Positions 47,073 to 57,918 of a DNA stretch of 64,000 bases are shown here, in pieces. The DNA is from Nomia melanderi. Its lineage: Eukaryota > Arthropoda > Insecta > Hymenoptera > Halictidae. Made by a program: the position numbers and the translations under genes. The stretch lies in NCBI RefSeq assembly GCF_051020985.1, contig NW_027475140.1, forward strand, positions 1,550,001 through 1,614,000, written 5' to 3'. Positions within the stretch are counted from its first letter, which is position 1. Each line of letters starts with the position of its first letter. Under the pieces are notes generated by a model. It ran no database searches. It saw only the letters and a list, made by a program, of their open reading frames with translations, and was not told the origin of the DNA.

Positions 47073-47997
47073 CTTATTGCGCTATCTCTAATAGCACCCG
47101 AGATATCACCAGATATATATTGGATTTTCCCCAGACCCTGAGTGGCCGGCCCCATGAGACGGTGGTCTTCTCGGCCCCTGGTGGTCCGAGGTCGTTCCCG
47201 CTGCCCTGATTCATGCGCCACGGCCTCCTACTGACAATGCACTTTGATTTATTGCGCTATCTGTAATAGCACCCGAGATATCACCAGATATATATTGGAT
47301 ATTTCCCTCACCCTGAGTGTCCAGCCCCATGAGACGGTGGTTTTCTCGGCCCCTGGTGGACCGAGGTCGTTCCCGCTGCACAGATTCATGCGCCAGGGCC
47401 TCTTGCGGATAATTCACTTTGGTTTATTGCGCTATCTCTAATAGCGCCCGAGATATCACCAGATATATATTGGATTTTTCCCTGACCCTGAGTGACCGGC
47501 CCCATGAGTCTGCGGTTTTCTCGGCCCCTGGTGGTCCGAGGTCGTTCCCGCTGCACACATTCATGCGCCAGGGCCTCCTGCAGATGATTCACTTTGATTT
47601 ATCGCGCTATCTCTAATAGCACCCGAGATATCACCAGATATATATTGGATTTTTCCCTGACCCTGAGTGTCCGGCCCCATGAGTCTGCGGTTTTCTCGGC
47701 CCCTGGTGGTCCGAGGTCGTTCCCGCTGCACACATTCATGCGCCAGGGCCTCCTGCAGATGATTCACTTTGATTTATCGCGCTATCTCTAATAGCACCCG
47801 AGATATCACCAGATATATGCTGGATTTTTACATGACCTTGGGTGACGGATTCCGAATATCTGTAATTTTCTCGGCCACTGGTGGTCCGAGGTCGTTCCTG
47901 CTGCACAGATTCATTCATCAGTGCCTCCTACAGACAATGCACTTTGATTTATTGCGCTATCCGTAATAGCACCCGAGATATCACCAGATATATATTG
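47073..47997. repeat. Block with internal extra monomer, copy 1 (1225-bp offset)
   Basis: The order is: GAGTGGCCGG with CGCCACGGCC; GGATATTTCCCTCACCC with GGTGGACCG; ATAGCGCCCGAG with GAGTCTGCGG and CAGATGATTC; an extra copy of the latter at 47598; then D1 at 47773. At 48298-49050 the same order occurs without the extra monomer. Confidence 0.8.
47773..47947 (+). repeat. D1 divergent monomer
   Basis: This copy is close to 45848 and 48823, with the private change CATTCATCAGTGCC. It is followed by GCGCTATCCGTAATAG, as those copies are. Confidence 0.85.
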
Positions 47998-48297
47998 GAT
48001 TTTCCCCTGACCCTGAGTGTCCGGCCCCATGAGACGGTGGTTTTCTCGGACCCTGGTGGTCCGAGGTCGTTCCCGCTGCACAGATTCATGCGCCAGGGCC
48101 TCCTACAGACAACGCACTTTGATTTATTGCGCTATCTGTAATAGCACCCGAGATATCACCAGATATATATTGGATTTTCCCCTGACCCTGAGTGTCCGGC
48201 CCCATGAGACGGTGGTTTTCTCGGCCCCTGGTGGCCCTAGGTCGTTCCCGCTGCACAGATGCATGCGCCAGGGCCTCCTGCAGATAATTCCCTTTGG

Positions 48298-49050
48298 CTT
48301 ATTGCGCTATCTCTAATAGCACCCGAGATATCACCAGATATATATTGGATTTTCCCCTGACCCTGAGTGGCCGGCCCCATGAGACGGTGGTCTTCTCGGC
48401 CCCTGGTGGTCCGAGGTTGTTCCCGCTGCCCAGATTCATGCGCCACGGCCTCCTACAGACAATGCACTTTGATTTATTGCGCTATCTGTAATAGCACCCG
48501 AGATATCAACAGATATATATTGGATATTTCCCTCACCCTGAGTGTCCAGCCCCATGAGACGGTGGTTTTCTCGGCCCCTGGTGGACCGATGTCGTTCCCG
48601 CTGCACAGATTCATGCGCCAGGGCCTCCTGCAGATAATTCACTTTGGTTTATTGCGCTATCTCTAATAGCGCCCGAGATATCACCAGATATATATTGGAT
48701 TTTTCCCTGACCCTGAGTGTCCGGCCCCATGAGACTGCGGTTTTCTCGGCCCCTGGTGGTCCGAGGTCGTTCCCGCTGCACACATTCATGCGCCAGGGCC
48801 TCCTGCAGATAATTCACTTTGATTTATCGCGCTATCTCTAATAGCACCCGAGATATCACCAGATATATGCTGGATTTTTACATGACCTTGGGTGACGGAT
48901 TCCGAATATCTGTAATTTTCTCGGCCACTGGTGGTCCGAGGTCGTTCCTGCTGCACAGATTCATTCGCCAGTGCCTCCTACAGACAATGCACTTTGATTT
49001 ATTGCGCTATCCGTAATAGCACCCGAGATATCACCAGATATATATTGGAT
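48298..49050. repeat. Block without the extra monomer, copy 2 (1225-bp offset)
   Basis: This is the partner of 47073-47997. 48298-48822 matches 47073-47597 at 1225 bp, and the D1 monomer matches at 1050 bp, showing a one-monomer difference. Confidence 0.8.
48823..48997 (+). repeat. D1 divergent monomer
   Basis: This D1 copy has ATATGCTGG, CTGTAATTTT, TCGGCCACTGG and CTGCTGCACAG with CGCCAGTGCC. It is the closest to the apparent D1 consensus of the right-hand domain. Confidence 0.85.
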
Positions 49051-49347
49051 TTTCCCCTGACCCTGAGTGTCCGGCACCATGAGACTGTGGTTTTCTCGGC
49101 CCCTAGTGGTCCGAGGTCGTTCCCGCTGCACAGATTCATGCGCCAGAGCCTCCTACAGACAACGCACTTTGATTTATTGCGCTATCTGTAATAGCACCCG
49201 AGATATCACCAGATATATATTGGATTTACGCCTGACCCTGAGTGTCCGGTCCCATGAGACGGTGGTTTTCTCGGACCCTGGTGGTCCGAGGTCGTTCCCG
49301 CTGCACAGATTCATGCGCCAGGGCCTCCTACAGACAGTGCACTTTGA

Positions 49348-49522
49348 TTTATTGCGCTATCTGTAATAGCACCCGAGAAAGCTGCATATATATGCTGGAT
49401 TTTTACATGACTTTGAGTGGCGGATACCGAAAATCTGTAATTTTCTCGGCCTCTGGTGGTCCGAGGTCGTTCCCTCTGCACAGATTCATGCGCCAGGGCC
49501 TCCTACGGACAATGCACTTTGA
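49348..49522 (+). repeat. D2 divergent monomer
   Basis: This copy is the partner of 44973, with CATGACTTTGAGTGGCGG. Confidence 0.85.
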
Positions 49523-50047
49523 TTTATTGCGCTATCTGTAATAGCACCCGAGATATCACCGGATATATATTAGATTTTTCCCTGACCCTGAGTGCCCGGC
49601 CCCATGAGACGGTGGTTTCCTCGGCCGCTGGTGGTCCGAGGTCGTTCCCGCTGGCCAGACTCATCCGCCAGGGCCTCCTACAGACAATGCACTTTGATTT
49701 ATTGCGCTATCTGTAATAGCACCCGAGATATCACCAGATATATATTGGATTTTTCCCCGACCCTGAGTGTCCGTCCCCATGAGACGGTTGTTTTCTCGGC
49801 CGCTGGTGGTCCGAGGTCGTTCCCGCTGCACAGAATCATGCGCCAGGGCCTCCTACAGACAATGCACTTTGATTTATTGCGCTATCTGTAATAGCACCCG
49901 AGATATCACCCGATATATATTGGATTTTCCCCTGACCCTGAGTGTCCGGCCCCATGAGACGGTGGTCTTCTCGGCCCCTGGTGGTCCGAGGTCGTTCCCG
50001 CTGCCCAGATTCATGCGCCAGGGCCTCCTACAGACAGTGCACTTTGA

Positions 50048-50222
50048 TTTATTGCGCCATCTGTAATAGCACCCGAGAAAGCTCCATATATATGCTGGAT
50101 TTTTACATGACTTTGGGTGGCGGATACCGAAAATCTGTAATTTTCTCGGCCCCTGGTGGTCCGACGTCGTTCCCGCTGCACAGATTCATGCGCCAGGGCC
50201 TTCTACAGACAACGCACTTTGA
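50048..50222 (+). repeat. D2 divergent monomer
   Basis: This copy is the partner of 43573 (GCTCC head, CCGACGTCG). Its tail is GCCTTCTACAGACAACGC where 43573 has GCCTCCTACAGACAATGC, so its 3' part comes from another monomer type. Confidence 0.85.
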
Positions 50223-50747
50223 TTTATTGCGCTATCAGTAATAGCACCCGAGATATCACCAGATATATATTGGATATTTCCCTCACCCGGAGTGTCCAGC
50301 CCCATGAGACGGTGGTTTTCTCAGACCCTGGTGGTCCGAGGTCGTTCCCGCTGCACAGATTCATGCGCCAGGGCCTCCTACAGACAACGCACTTTGATTT
50401 ATTGCGCTATCTGTAATAGCACCAGAGATATCACCAGATATATATTGGATTTTCCACTGACCCTGAGTGTCCGGCCCCATGAGACTGTGGTTTTCTCGGC
50501 CCCTAGTGGTCCGAGGTCGTTCCCGCTGCACAGATTCATGCGCCAGAGCCTCCTACAGACAACGCACTTTGATTTATTGCGCTATCTGTAATAGCACCCG
50601 AGATATCACCAGATATATATTGGATTTTTCCCTGACCCTGAGTGTCCGGCCCCATGAGACTGTGGTTTTCTCGGCCCCTGGTGGTCCGAGGTCGTTCCCG
50701 CTGCACACATTCATGCGCCAGGGCCTCCTGCAGATAATTCACTTTGA

Positions 50748-50922
50748 TTTATCGCGCTATCTCTAATAGCACCCGAGATATCACCAGATATATGCTGGAT
50801 TTTTACATGACCTTGGGTGACGGATTCCGAATATCTGTAATTTTCTCGGCCACTGGTGGTCCGAGGTCGTTCCGGCTGCACAGATTCATTCGCCAGTGCC
50901 TCCTACAGACAATGCACTTTGA
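50748..50922 (+). repeat. D1 divergent monomer
   Basis: This D1 copy has TTCCGGCTGCACAG and CGCCAGTGCC, followed by TTTATCGCGC. Its counterpart is at 53373. Confidence 0.85.
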
Positions 50923-51097
50923 TTTATCGCGCTATCTCTAATAGCACCCGAGATATCACCAGATATATGCTGGATTTTTACATGACCTAGGGTGTCCGGC
51001 CCCATGTGTCGGTGGTTTTCTCGGCCCCTGGTGATCCGAGGTCGTTCCCGCTGCACAGATTCATGCGCCAGGGCCTCCTACAGATAACTCACTTTGG
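50923..51097 (+). repeat. D1/ordinary hybrid monomer
   Basis: The left half is D1 (ATATGCTGGATTTTTACATG ending GACCTAGG). From about position 68 it becomes GTGTCCGGCCCCATGTGTCGG, the CATGTGTCGG ordinary type. The length stays 175 bp. The breakpoint is within a few bases around 50990. Confidence 0.85.
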
Positions 51098-53372
51098 TTT
51101 ATTGCGTTATCTATAATAGCACCCGAGATATCACCAGATATATATTGGATTTTTCCCTGACCCTGAGTGTCCGGCCCCATGAGACGGTAGTTTTCTCGGC
51201 CCCTGGTGGTCCGAGGTCGTTCCCGCTGCACAGATTCATGCGCCCGGGCCTCCTGCAGATAATTCACTTTCGTTTATTGCGCTATCTCTAATAGCACCCG
51301 AGATATCACCAGATACATATTGGATTTTTCCCTGACCCTGAGTGGCCGGCCCCATGAGACGGTGGTCTTCTCGGCCCCTGGTGGTCCGAGGTCGTTCCCG
51401 CTGCCCAGATTCATGCGCCACGGCCTCCTACAGACAATGCACTTTGATTTATTGCGCTATCTGTAATAGCACCCGAGATATCACCAGATATATATTGGAT
51501 ATTTCCCTCACCCTGAGTGTCCAGCCCCATGAGACGGTGGTTTTCTCGGCCCCTGGTGGACCGAGGTCGTTCCCGCTGCACAGATTCAGGCGCCAGGGCC
51601 TCCTGCAGATATGTCACTTGGTTTATTGCGCTATCTCTAATAGCACCCGAGATATCACCAGATATATATTGGATTTTCCCCTCACCCTGAGTGGCCGGCC
51701 CCATGAGACGGTGGTCTTCTCGGCCCCTGGTGGGCCGAAGTCGTTCCCGCTGCCCAGATTCATGCGCCACGGCCTCCTACAGACAATGCACTTTGATTTA
51801 TTGCGCTATCTGTAATAGCACCCGACATATCAACAGATATATATTGGATATTTCCCTCACCCTGAGTGTCCAGCCCCATGAGACGGTGGTTTTCTCGGCC
51901 CCCGGGTGGACCGAGGTCGTTCCCGCTGCACAGATTCATGCGCTAGGGCCTCCTGCAGATAATTCACTTTGGTTTATTGCGCTATCTCTAATAGCGACCG
52001 GGATATCACCAAATATATATTGGATTTTCCACTGACTCTGGGTGTCCGGCCCCATGAGACGGTTGTTTTCTCGGCACCTGGTGGTCCGAGGACGTTCCCG
52101 CTTCCCAGATTCATGCGCCAGGGCCTCCTGCAGATAATTCACTTTCGTTTATTGCGCTATCTCTAATAGCACCCGAGATATCACCAGATATATATTGGAT
52201 TTTACCCTGACCCTGAGGGTCCGGCCCCATGAGACGGTCGTTGTCTCGGCCCCTGGAGGTCCGAGGTCGTTCCCGCTGCACAGATTCATGCGCCCGGGCC
52301 TCCTGCAGATAATTCACTTTCGTTTATTGCGCTATCTCTAATAGCACCCGAGATATCACCAGATACATATTGGATTTTTCCCTCACCCTGAGTGTCCAGC
52401 CCCATGAGACGGTGGTTTTCTCGGCCCCTGGTGGACCGAGGTCGTTCCCGCTGCTCAGATTCATGCGCCAGGGCCTCCTGCAGATAATTCACTTTGGTTT
52501 ATTGCGCTATCTCTAATAGCGCCCGAGATATCACCAGATATATATTTGATTTTTCCCTGACCCTGAGTGTCCAGCCCCATGAGACGGTGGTTTTCTCGGA
52601 CCCTGGTGATCCGTGGTCGTTCCTGCTGCACAGATTGATACGCCAGGGCCTCCGGCAGATAATTCCCTTTGGCTTATTGCGCTATCTCTAATAGCACCCG
52701 AGATATCACCAGATATATATTGGATTTTCCCCTGACCCTGAGTGGTCGGCCCCATGAGACGGTGGTCTTCTCGGCCCCTGGTGGTCCGAGGTCGTTCCCG
52801 CTGCCCAGATTCATGCGCCACGGCCTCCTACAGACAATGCACTTTGATTTATTGCGCTATCAGTAATAGCACCCGAGATATCACCAGATATATATTGGAT
52901 ATTTCCCTCACCCGGAGTGTCCAGCCCCATGAGACGGTGGTTTTCTCAGACCCTGGTGGTCCGAGGTCGTTCCCGCTGCACAGATTCATGCGCCAGGGCC
53001 TCCTACAGACAACGCACTTTGATTTATTGCGCTATCTGTAATAGCACCAGAGATATCACCAGATATATATTGGATTTTCCACTGACCCTGAGTGTCCGGC
53101 CCCATGAGACTGTGGTTTTCTCGGCCCCTAGTGGTCCGAGGTCGTTCCCGCTGCACAGATTCATGCGCCAGAGCCTCCTACAGACAACGCACTTTGATTT
53201 ATTGCGCTATCTGTAATAGCACCCGAGATATCACCAGATATATATTGGATTTTTCCCTGACCCTGAGTGTCCGGCCCCATGAGACTGTGGTTTTCTCGGC
53301 CCCTGGTGGTCCGAGGTCGTTCCCGCTGCACACATTCATGCGCCAGGGCCTCCTGCAGATAATTCACTTTGA

Positions 53373-53547
53373 TTTATCGCGCTATCTCTAATAGCACCCG
53401 AGATATCACCAGATATATGCTGGATTTTTACATGACCTTGGGTGACGGATTCCGAATATCTGTAATTTTCTCGGCCACTGGTGGTCCGAGGTCGTTCCGG
53501 CTGCACAGATTCATTCGCCAGTGCCTCCTACAGACAATGCACTTTGA
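53373..53547 (+). repeat. D1 divergent monomer (rightmost intact)
   Basis: This copy is the partner of 50748 but is followed by GCGCTATCCGTAATAG rather than TTTATCGCGC. I saw no intact D1 monomer to its right. Confidence 0.85.
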
Positions 53548-53897
53548 TTTATTGCGCTATCCGTAATAGCACCCGAGATATCACCAGATATATATTGGAT
53601 TTTCCCCTGACCCTGAGTGTCCGGCCCCATGAGACTGTGGTTTTCTCGGCCCCTAGTGGTCCGAGGTCGTTCCCGCTGCACAGATTCATGCGCCAGGGCC
53701 TCCTACAGACAACGCACTTTGATTTATTGAGCTATCTGTAATAGCACCCAAGATATCACCAGATATATATTGGATTTTTCCCTGACCCTGAGTGTCCGGC
53801 CCCATGAGACGGTGGTTTTCTCGGCCCCTGGTCGTCCGAGGTCGTTCCCGCTGCCCAGATTCATGCGCCAGGGCCTCCTACAGACAATGCACTTTGA

Positions 53898-54072
53898 TTT
53901 ATTGCGCTATCTGCAATAGCACCCGAGATATCACCAGATATATGCTGGATTTTTACATGACCTAGGGTGTCCGGCCCCATGTGTCGGTGGTTTTCTCGGC
54001 CCCTGGTGATCCGAGGTCGTTCCCGCTGCACAGATTCATGCGCCAGGGCCTCCTACAGATAACTCACTTTGG
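53898..54072 (+). repeat. D1/ordinary hybrid monomer (copy)
   Basis: This copy has the same hybrid core as 50923, including GACCTAGGGTGTCCGG, so both descend from one recombinant. Its head reads CTGCAATAGC. Confidence 0.85.
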
Positions 54073-55646
54073 TTTATTGCGTTATCTATAATAGCACCCG
54101 AGATATCACCAGATATATATTGGATTTTTCCCTGACCCTGAGTGTCCGGCCCCATGAGACGGTAGTTTTCTCGGCCCCTGGTGGTCCGAGGTCGTTCCCG
54201 CTGCACAGATTCATGCGCCCGGGCCTCCTGCAGATAATTCACTTTCGTTTATTGCGCTATCTCTAATAGCACCCGAGATATCACCAGATACATATTGGAT
54301 TTTTCCCTGACCCTGAGTGGCCGGCCCCATGAGACGGTGGTTTTCTCGGCCCCTGGTGGACCGAGGTCGTTCCCGCTGCACAGATTCAGGCGCCAGGGCC
54401 TCCTGCAGATAAGTCACTTGGTTTATTGCGCTATCTCTAATAGCACCCGAGATATCACCAGATATATATTGGATTTTCCCCTCACCCTGAGTGGCCGGCC
54501 CCATGAGACGGTGGTCTTCTCGGCCCCTGGTGGGCCGAAGTCGTTCCCGCTGCCCAGATTCATGCGCCACGGCCTCCTACAGACAATGCACTTTGATTTA
54601 TTGCGCTATCTGTAATAGCACCCGACATATCAACAGATATATATTGGATATTTCCCTCACCCTGAGTGTCCAGCCCCATGAGACGGTGGTTTTCTCGGCC
54701 CCCGGGTGGACCGAGGTCGTTCCCGCTGCACAGATTCATGCGCTAGGGCCTCCTGCAGATAATTCACTTTGGTTTATTGCGCTATCTCTAATAGCGACCG
54801 GGATATCACCAAATATATATTGGATTTTCCACTGACTCTGGGTGTCCGGCCCCATGAGACGGTTGTTTTCTCGGCACCTGGTGGTCCGAGGACGTTCCCG
54901 CTTCCCAGATTCAGGCGCCAGGACCTCCTGCAGATAACTCACTTGGTTTATTGCGCTATCTCTATTAGCACCCGAGATATCACCAGATATATATTGGATT
55001 TTTCCCTGACCCTGAGTGTCCGGCCCCATGAGACGGTGGTTTTCTCGGCCCCTGGTGGTCCGAGGTCGTTCCCGCTGCACAGATTCATGCGCCAGGGCCT
55101 CCTGCAGATAATTCACTTTCGTTTATTGCGCTATCTCTAATAGCACCCGAGATATCACCAGATATATATTGGATTTTACCCTGACCCTGAGGGTCCGGCC
55201 CCATGAGACGGTCGTTGTCTCGGCCCCTGGAGGTCCGAGGTCGTTCCCGCTGCACAGATTCATGCGCCCGGGCCTCCTGCAGATAATTCACTTTCGTTTA
55301 TTGCGCTATCTCTAATAGCACCCGAGATATCACCAGATACATATTGGATTTTTCCCTCACCCTGAGTGTCCAGCCCCATGAGACGGTGGTTTTCTCGGCC
55401 CCTGGTGGACCGAGGTCGTTCCCGCTGCACAGATTCATGCGCCAGGGCCTCCTGCAGATAATTCACTTTGGTTTATTGCGCTATCTCTAATAGCGCCCGA
55501 GATATCACCAGATATATATTGGATTTTTCCCTGACCCTGAGTGTCCAGCCCCATGAGACGGTGGTTTTCTCGGCCCCTGGTGGTCCGAGGTCGTTCCCGC
55601 TGCCCAGATTCATGCGCCGCGGCCTCCTACTGACAATGCACTTTGA

Positions 55647-57918
55647 TTTATTGCGCTATCTGTAATAGCACCCGAGATATCACCAGATATGTATTGGATA
55701 TTTCCCTCACCCTGAGTGTCCAGCCCCATGAGACGGTGGTTTTCTCGGCCCCTGGTGGACCCAGGTCGTTCCCGCTGCACATATTCATGCGCCAGGGCCT
55801 CCGGCAGATAATTCAATTTGGTTTATTGCGCTATCCCTAATAGCACCCGAAATATCACCAGATATATATTGGATTTTCCCTGACCCTGAGTGTCCGGCCC
55901 CATGAGACTGTGGTTTTCTCGGCCCCTAGTGGTCCGAGGTCGTTCCCGCTGCACAGATTCATGCGCCAGGGCCTCCTACAGACAACGCACTTTGATTTAT
56001 TGCGCTATCTGTAATAGCACCCGAGATATCACCAGATATATATTGGATTTTCCCCTGACCCTGAGTGGCCGGCCCCATGAGACGGTGATCTTCTCGGCCC
56101 CTGGTGGTCCGAGGTCGTTCCCGCTGCCCAGATTCATGCACCACGGCCTCCTACAGACAATGCACTTTGATTTATTGCGCTATCTGTAATAGGACCCGAG
56201 ATATCACCAGATTTATATTGGATTTTCCCCAGACCCTGAGTGTCCGGCCGCATGAGACTGTAGTTTTCTCGGCCCCTGGTGGTCCTAGGTCGTTCCCGCT
56301 GCACAGTTGCATGCGCCATCGCCCCCTGCAGATAATTCCCTTTGGCTTATTGCGCTATCTCTAATAGCACCCGAGATATCACCAGATATATATTGGATTT
56401 TCCCCTCACCCTGAGTGGCCGGCCCCATGAGACGGTGGTCTTCTCGGCCCCTGGTGGGCCGAAGTCGTTCCCGCTGCCCAGATTCATGCGCCACGGCCTC
56501 CTACAGACAATGCACTTTGATTTATTGCGCTATCTGTAATAGCACCCGACATATCAACAGATATATATTGGATATTTCCCTCACCCTGAGTGTCCAGCCC
56601 CATGAGACGGTGGTTTTCTCGGCCCCCGGGTGGACCGAGGTCGTTCCCGCTGCACAGATTCATGCGCTAGGGCCTCCTGCAGATAATTCACTTTGGTTTA
56701 TTGCGCTATCTCTAATAGCGACCGGGATATCACCAAATATATATTGGATTTTCCACTGACTCTGGGTGTCCGGCCCCATGAGACGGTGGTTTTCTCGGCA
56801 CCTGGTGGTCCGAGGACGATCCCGCTTCCCAGATTCAGGCGCCAGGACCTCCTGCAGATAACTCACTTGGTTTATTGCGCTATCTCTAATAGCACCCGAG
56901 ATATCACCAGATATATATTGGATTTTTCCCTGACCCTGAGTGTCCGGCCCCCTGAGACGGTGGTTTTCTCGGCCCCTGGTGGTCCGAGGTCGTTCCCGCT
57001 GCACAGATTCATGCGCCAGGGCCTCCTGCAGATAATTCACTTTCGTTTATTGCGCTATCTCTAATAGCACCCGAGATATCACCAGATATTTATTGGATTT
57101 TACCCTGACCCTGAGGGTCCGGCCCCATGAGACGGTCGTTGTCTCGGCCCCAGGTGGTCCGAGGACGCTCCCGCTGCACAGATACATGCGCCAGGGCCTC
57201 CTACACACAATGCACTTTGATTTATTGCGCTATCTGTAATAGCACCCGAGATATCACCAGATCTATATTGGATTTTCCCCTGACCCTGAGTGTCCGGCCC
57301 CATGAGACTGTGGTTTTCTCGGCCCCTGGTGGTCCGCGGTCGTTCCCGTTGCACAGATTCATGCATCAGGGCCTCCTACAGACAATGCACTTTGATTTAT
57401 TGCGCTATCTCTAATAGCACCCGAGATATCACCAGATATATATTGGATTTTCCCTGACCCTGAGTGTCCGGCCCAATGAGACTGTGGTTTTCTCGGCCCC
57501 TGGTGGTCCGAGGTCGTTCCCGCTGTACAGATTCATGCGCCAGGGCCTCCTACAGACAATGCACTTTGATTTATTGCGCTATCTGTAATAGCACCCGAGA
57601 TATCACCAGATCTATATTGGATTTTCCCCTGACCCTGAGTGTCCAGCCCCATGAGACGGTGGTTTTCTCGGACCCTGGTGATCCGTGGTCGTTCCTGCTG
57701 CACAGATTGATACGCCAGGGCCTCCGGCAGATAATTCACTTTGGTTTATTGCGCTATCCCTAATAGCACCCGAGATATCACCAGATATATATTGGATTTT
57801 CCCTGACCCTGAGTGTCCGGCCCAATGTGACTGTGGTTTTCTCGGCCCCTGGTGGTCCGAGGTCGTTCCCGCTGCCCAGATTCATGCGCCGCGGCCTCCT
57901 ACTGACAATGCACTTTGA
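55647..57918. repeat. 13-monomer higher-order unit A (2272 bp)
   Basis: The order by mark is: ATATGTATTGGATATTTCC; CCGAAATATC (174 bp); GAGTGGCCGG with GGTGATCTTC; TAGGACCCGAG with GATTTATATTGG; CCTCACCC with GGTGGGCCGAAG; CCGACATATCAACAG with CCCCCGGGTGG (176 bp); GCGACCGGGATATC (174 bp); a plain monomer; GAGGGTCCGG; AGATCT with GCATCAGGG; CCCAATGAGAC with GCTGTACAG (174 bp); AGATCT with GGTGATCCGTGG; and CCCAATGTGAC (174 bp). Unit B repeats all thirteen. Confidence 0.92.

Larger units (their letters stand above)
49235..50222. repeat. Fused copy of the 44.86-45.24 and 43.1-43.75 kb blocks
   Basis: Up to about 49610 the sequence follows 44860-45235 (D2, then CCGGATATATATTAG). Within monomer 49523 it switches to TCGGCCGCTGG with GCTGGCCAGACTC, like the monomer at 43048, and continues as 43223-43747 (GACGGTTG, TCACCCGATATAT, D2). 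The blocks are in the reverse order of their source, the junction expected from a tandem duplication by unequal exchange about 12 monomers out of register. Confidence 0.72.
50223..52500. repeat. 13-monomer block, copy 1 (partner 52848-55470)
   Basis: It begins with GCGCTATCAGTAATAG, GGATATTTCCCTCACCCGG and TTCTCAGACCC. It includes D1 at 50748, a hybrid at 50923, GTTATCTATAATAG, GATACATATTGG, a 174-bp monomer, the 176-bp CCCCCGGGTGG monomer, GCGACCGGGATATC and GAGGGTCCGG. The partner differs by whole monomers gained and lost. Confidence 0.82.
52848..55470. repeat. 15-monomer block, copy 2 (partner 50223-52500)
   Basis: The offset is 2625 bp for 52848-53547. Two monomers (53548-53897) are added, so it becomes 2975 from the hybrid at 53898. 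Monomer 54248 fuses the head of 51273 with the body of 51448, giving 2800. An extra monomer at 54947 gives 2974 for 55122-55470. Each change is a whole-monomer gain or loss. Confidence 0.82.
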
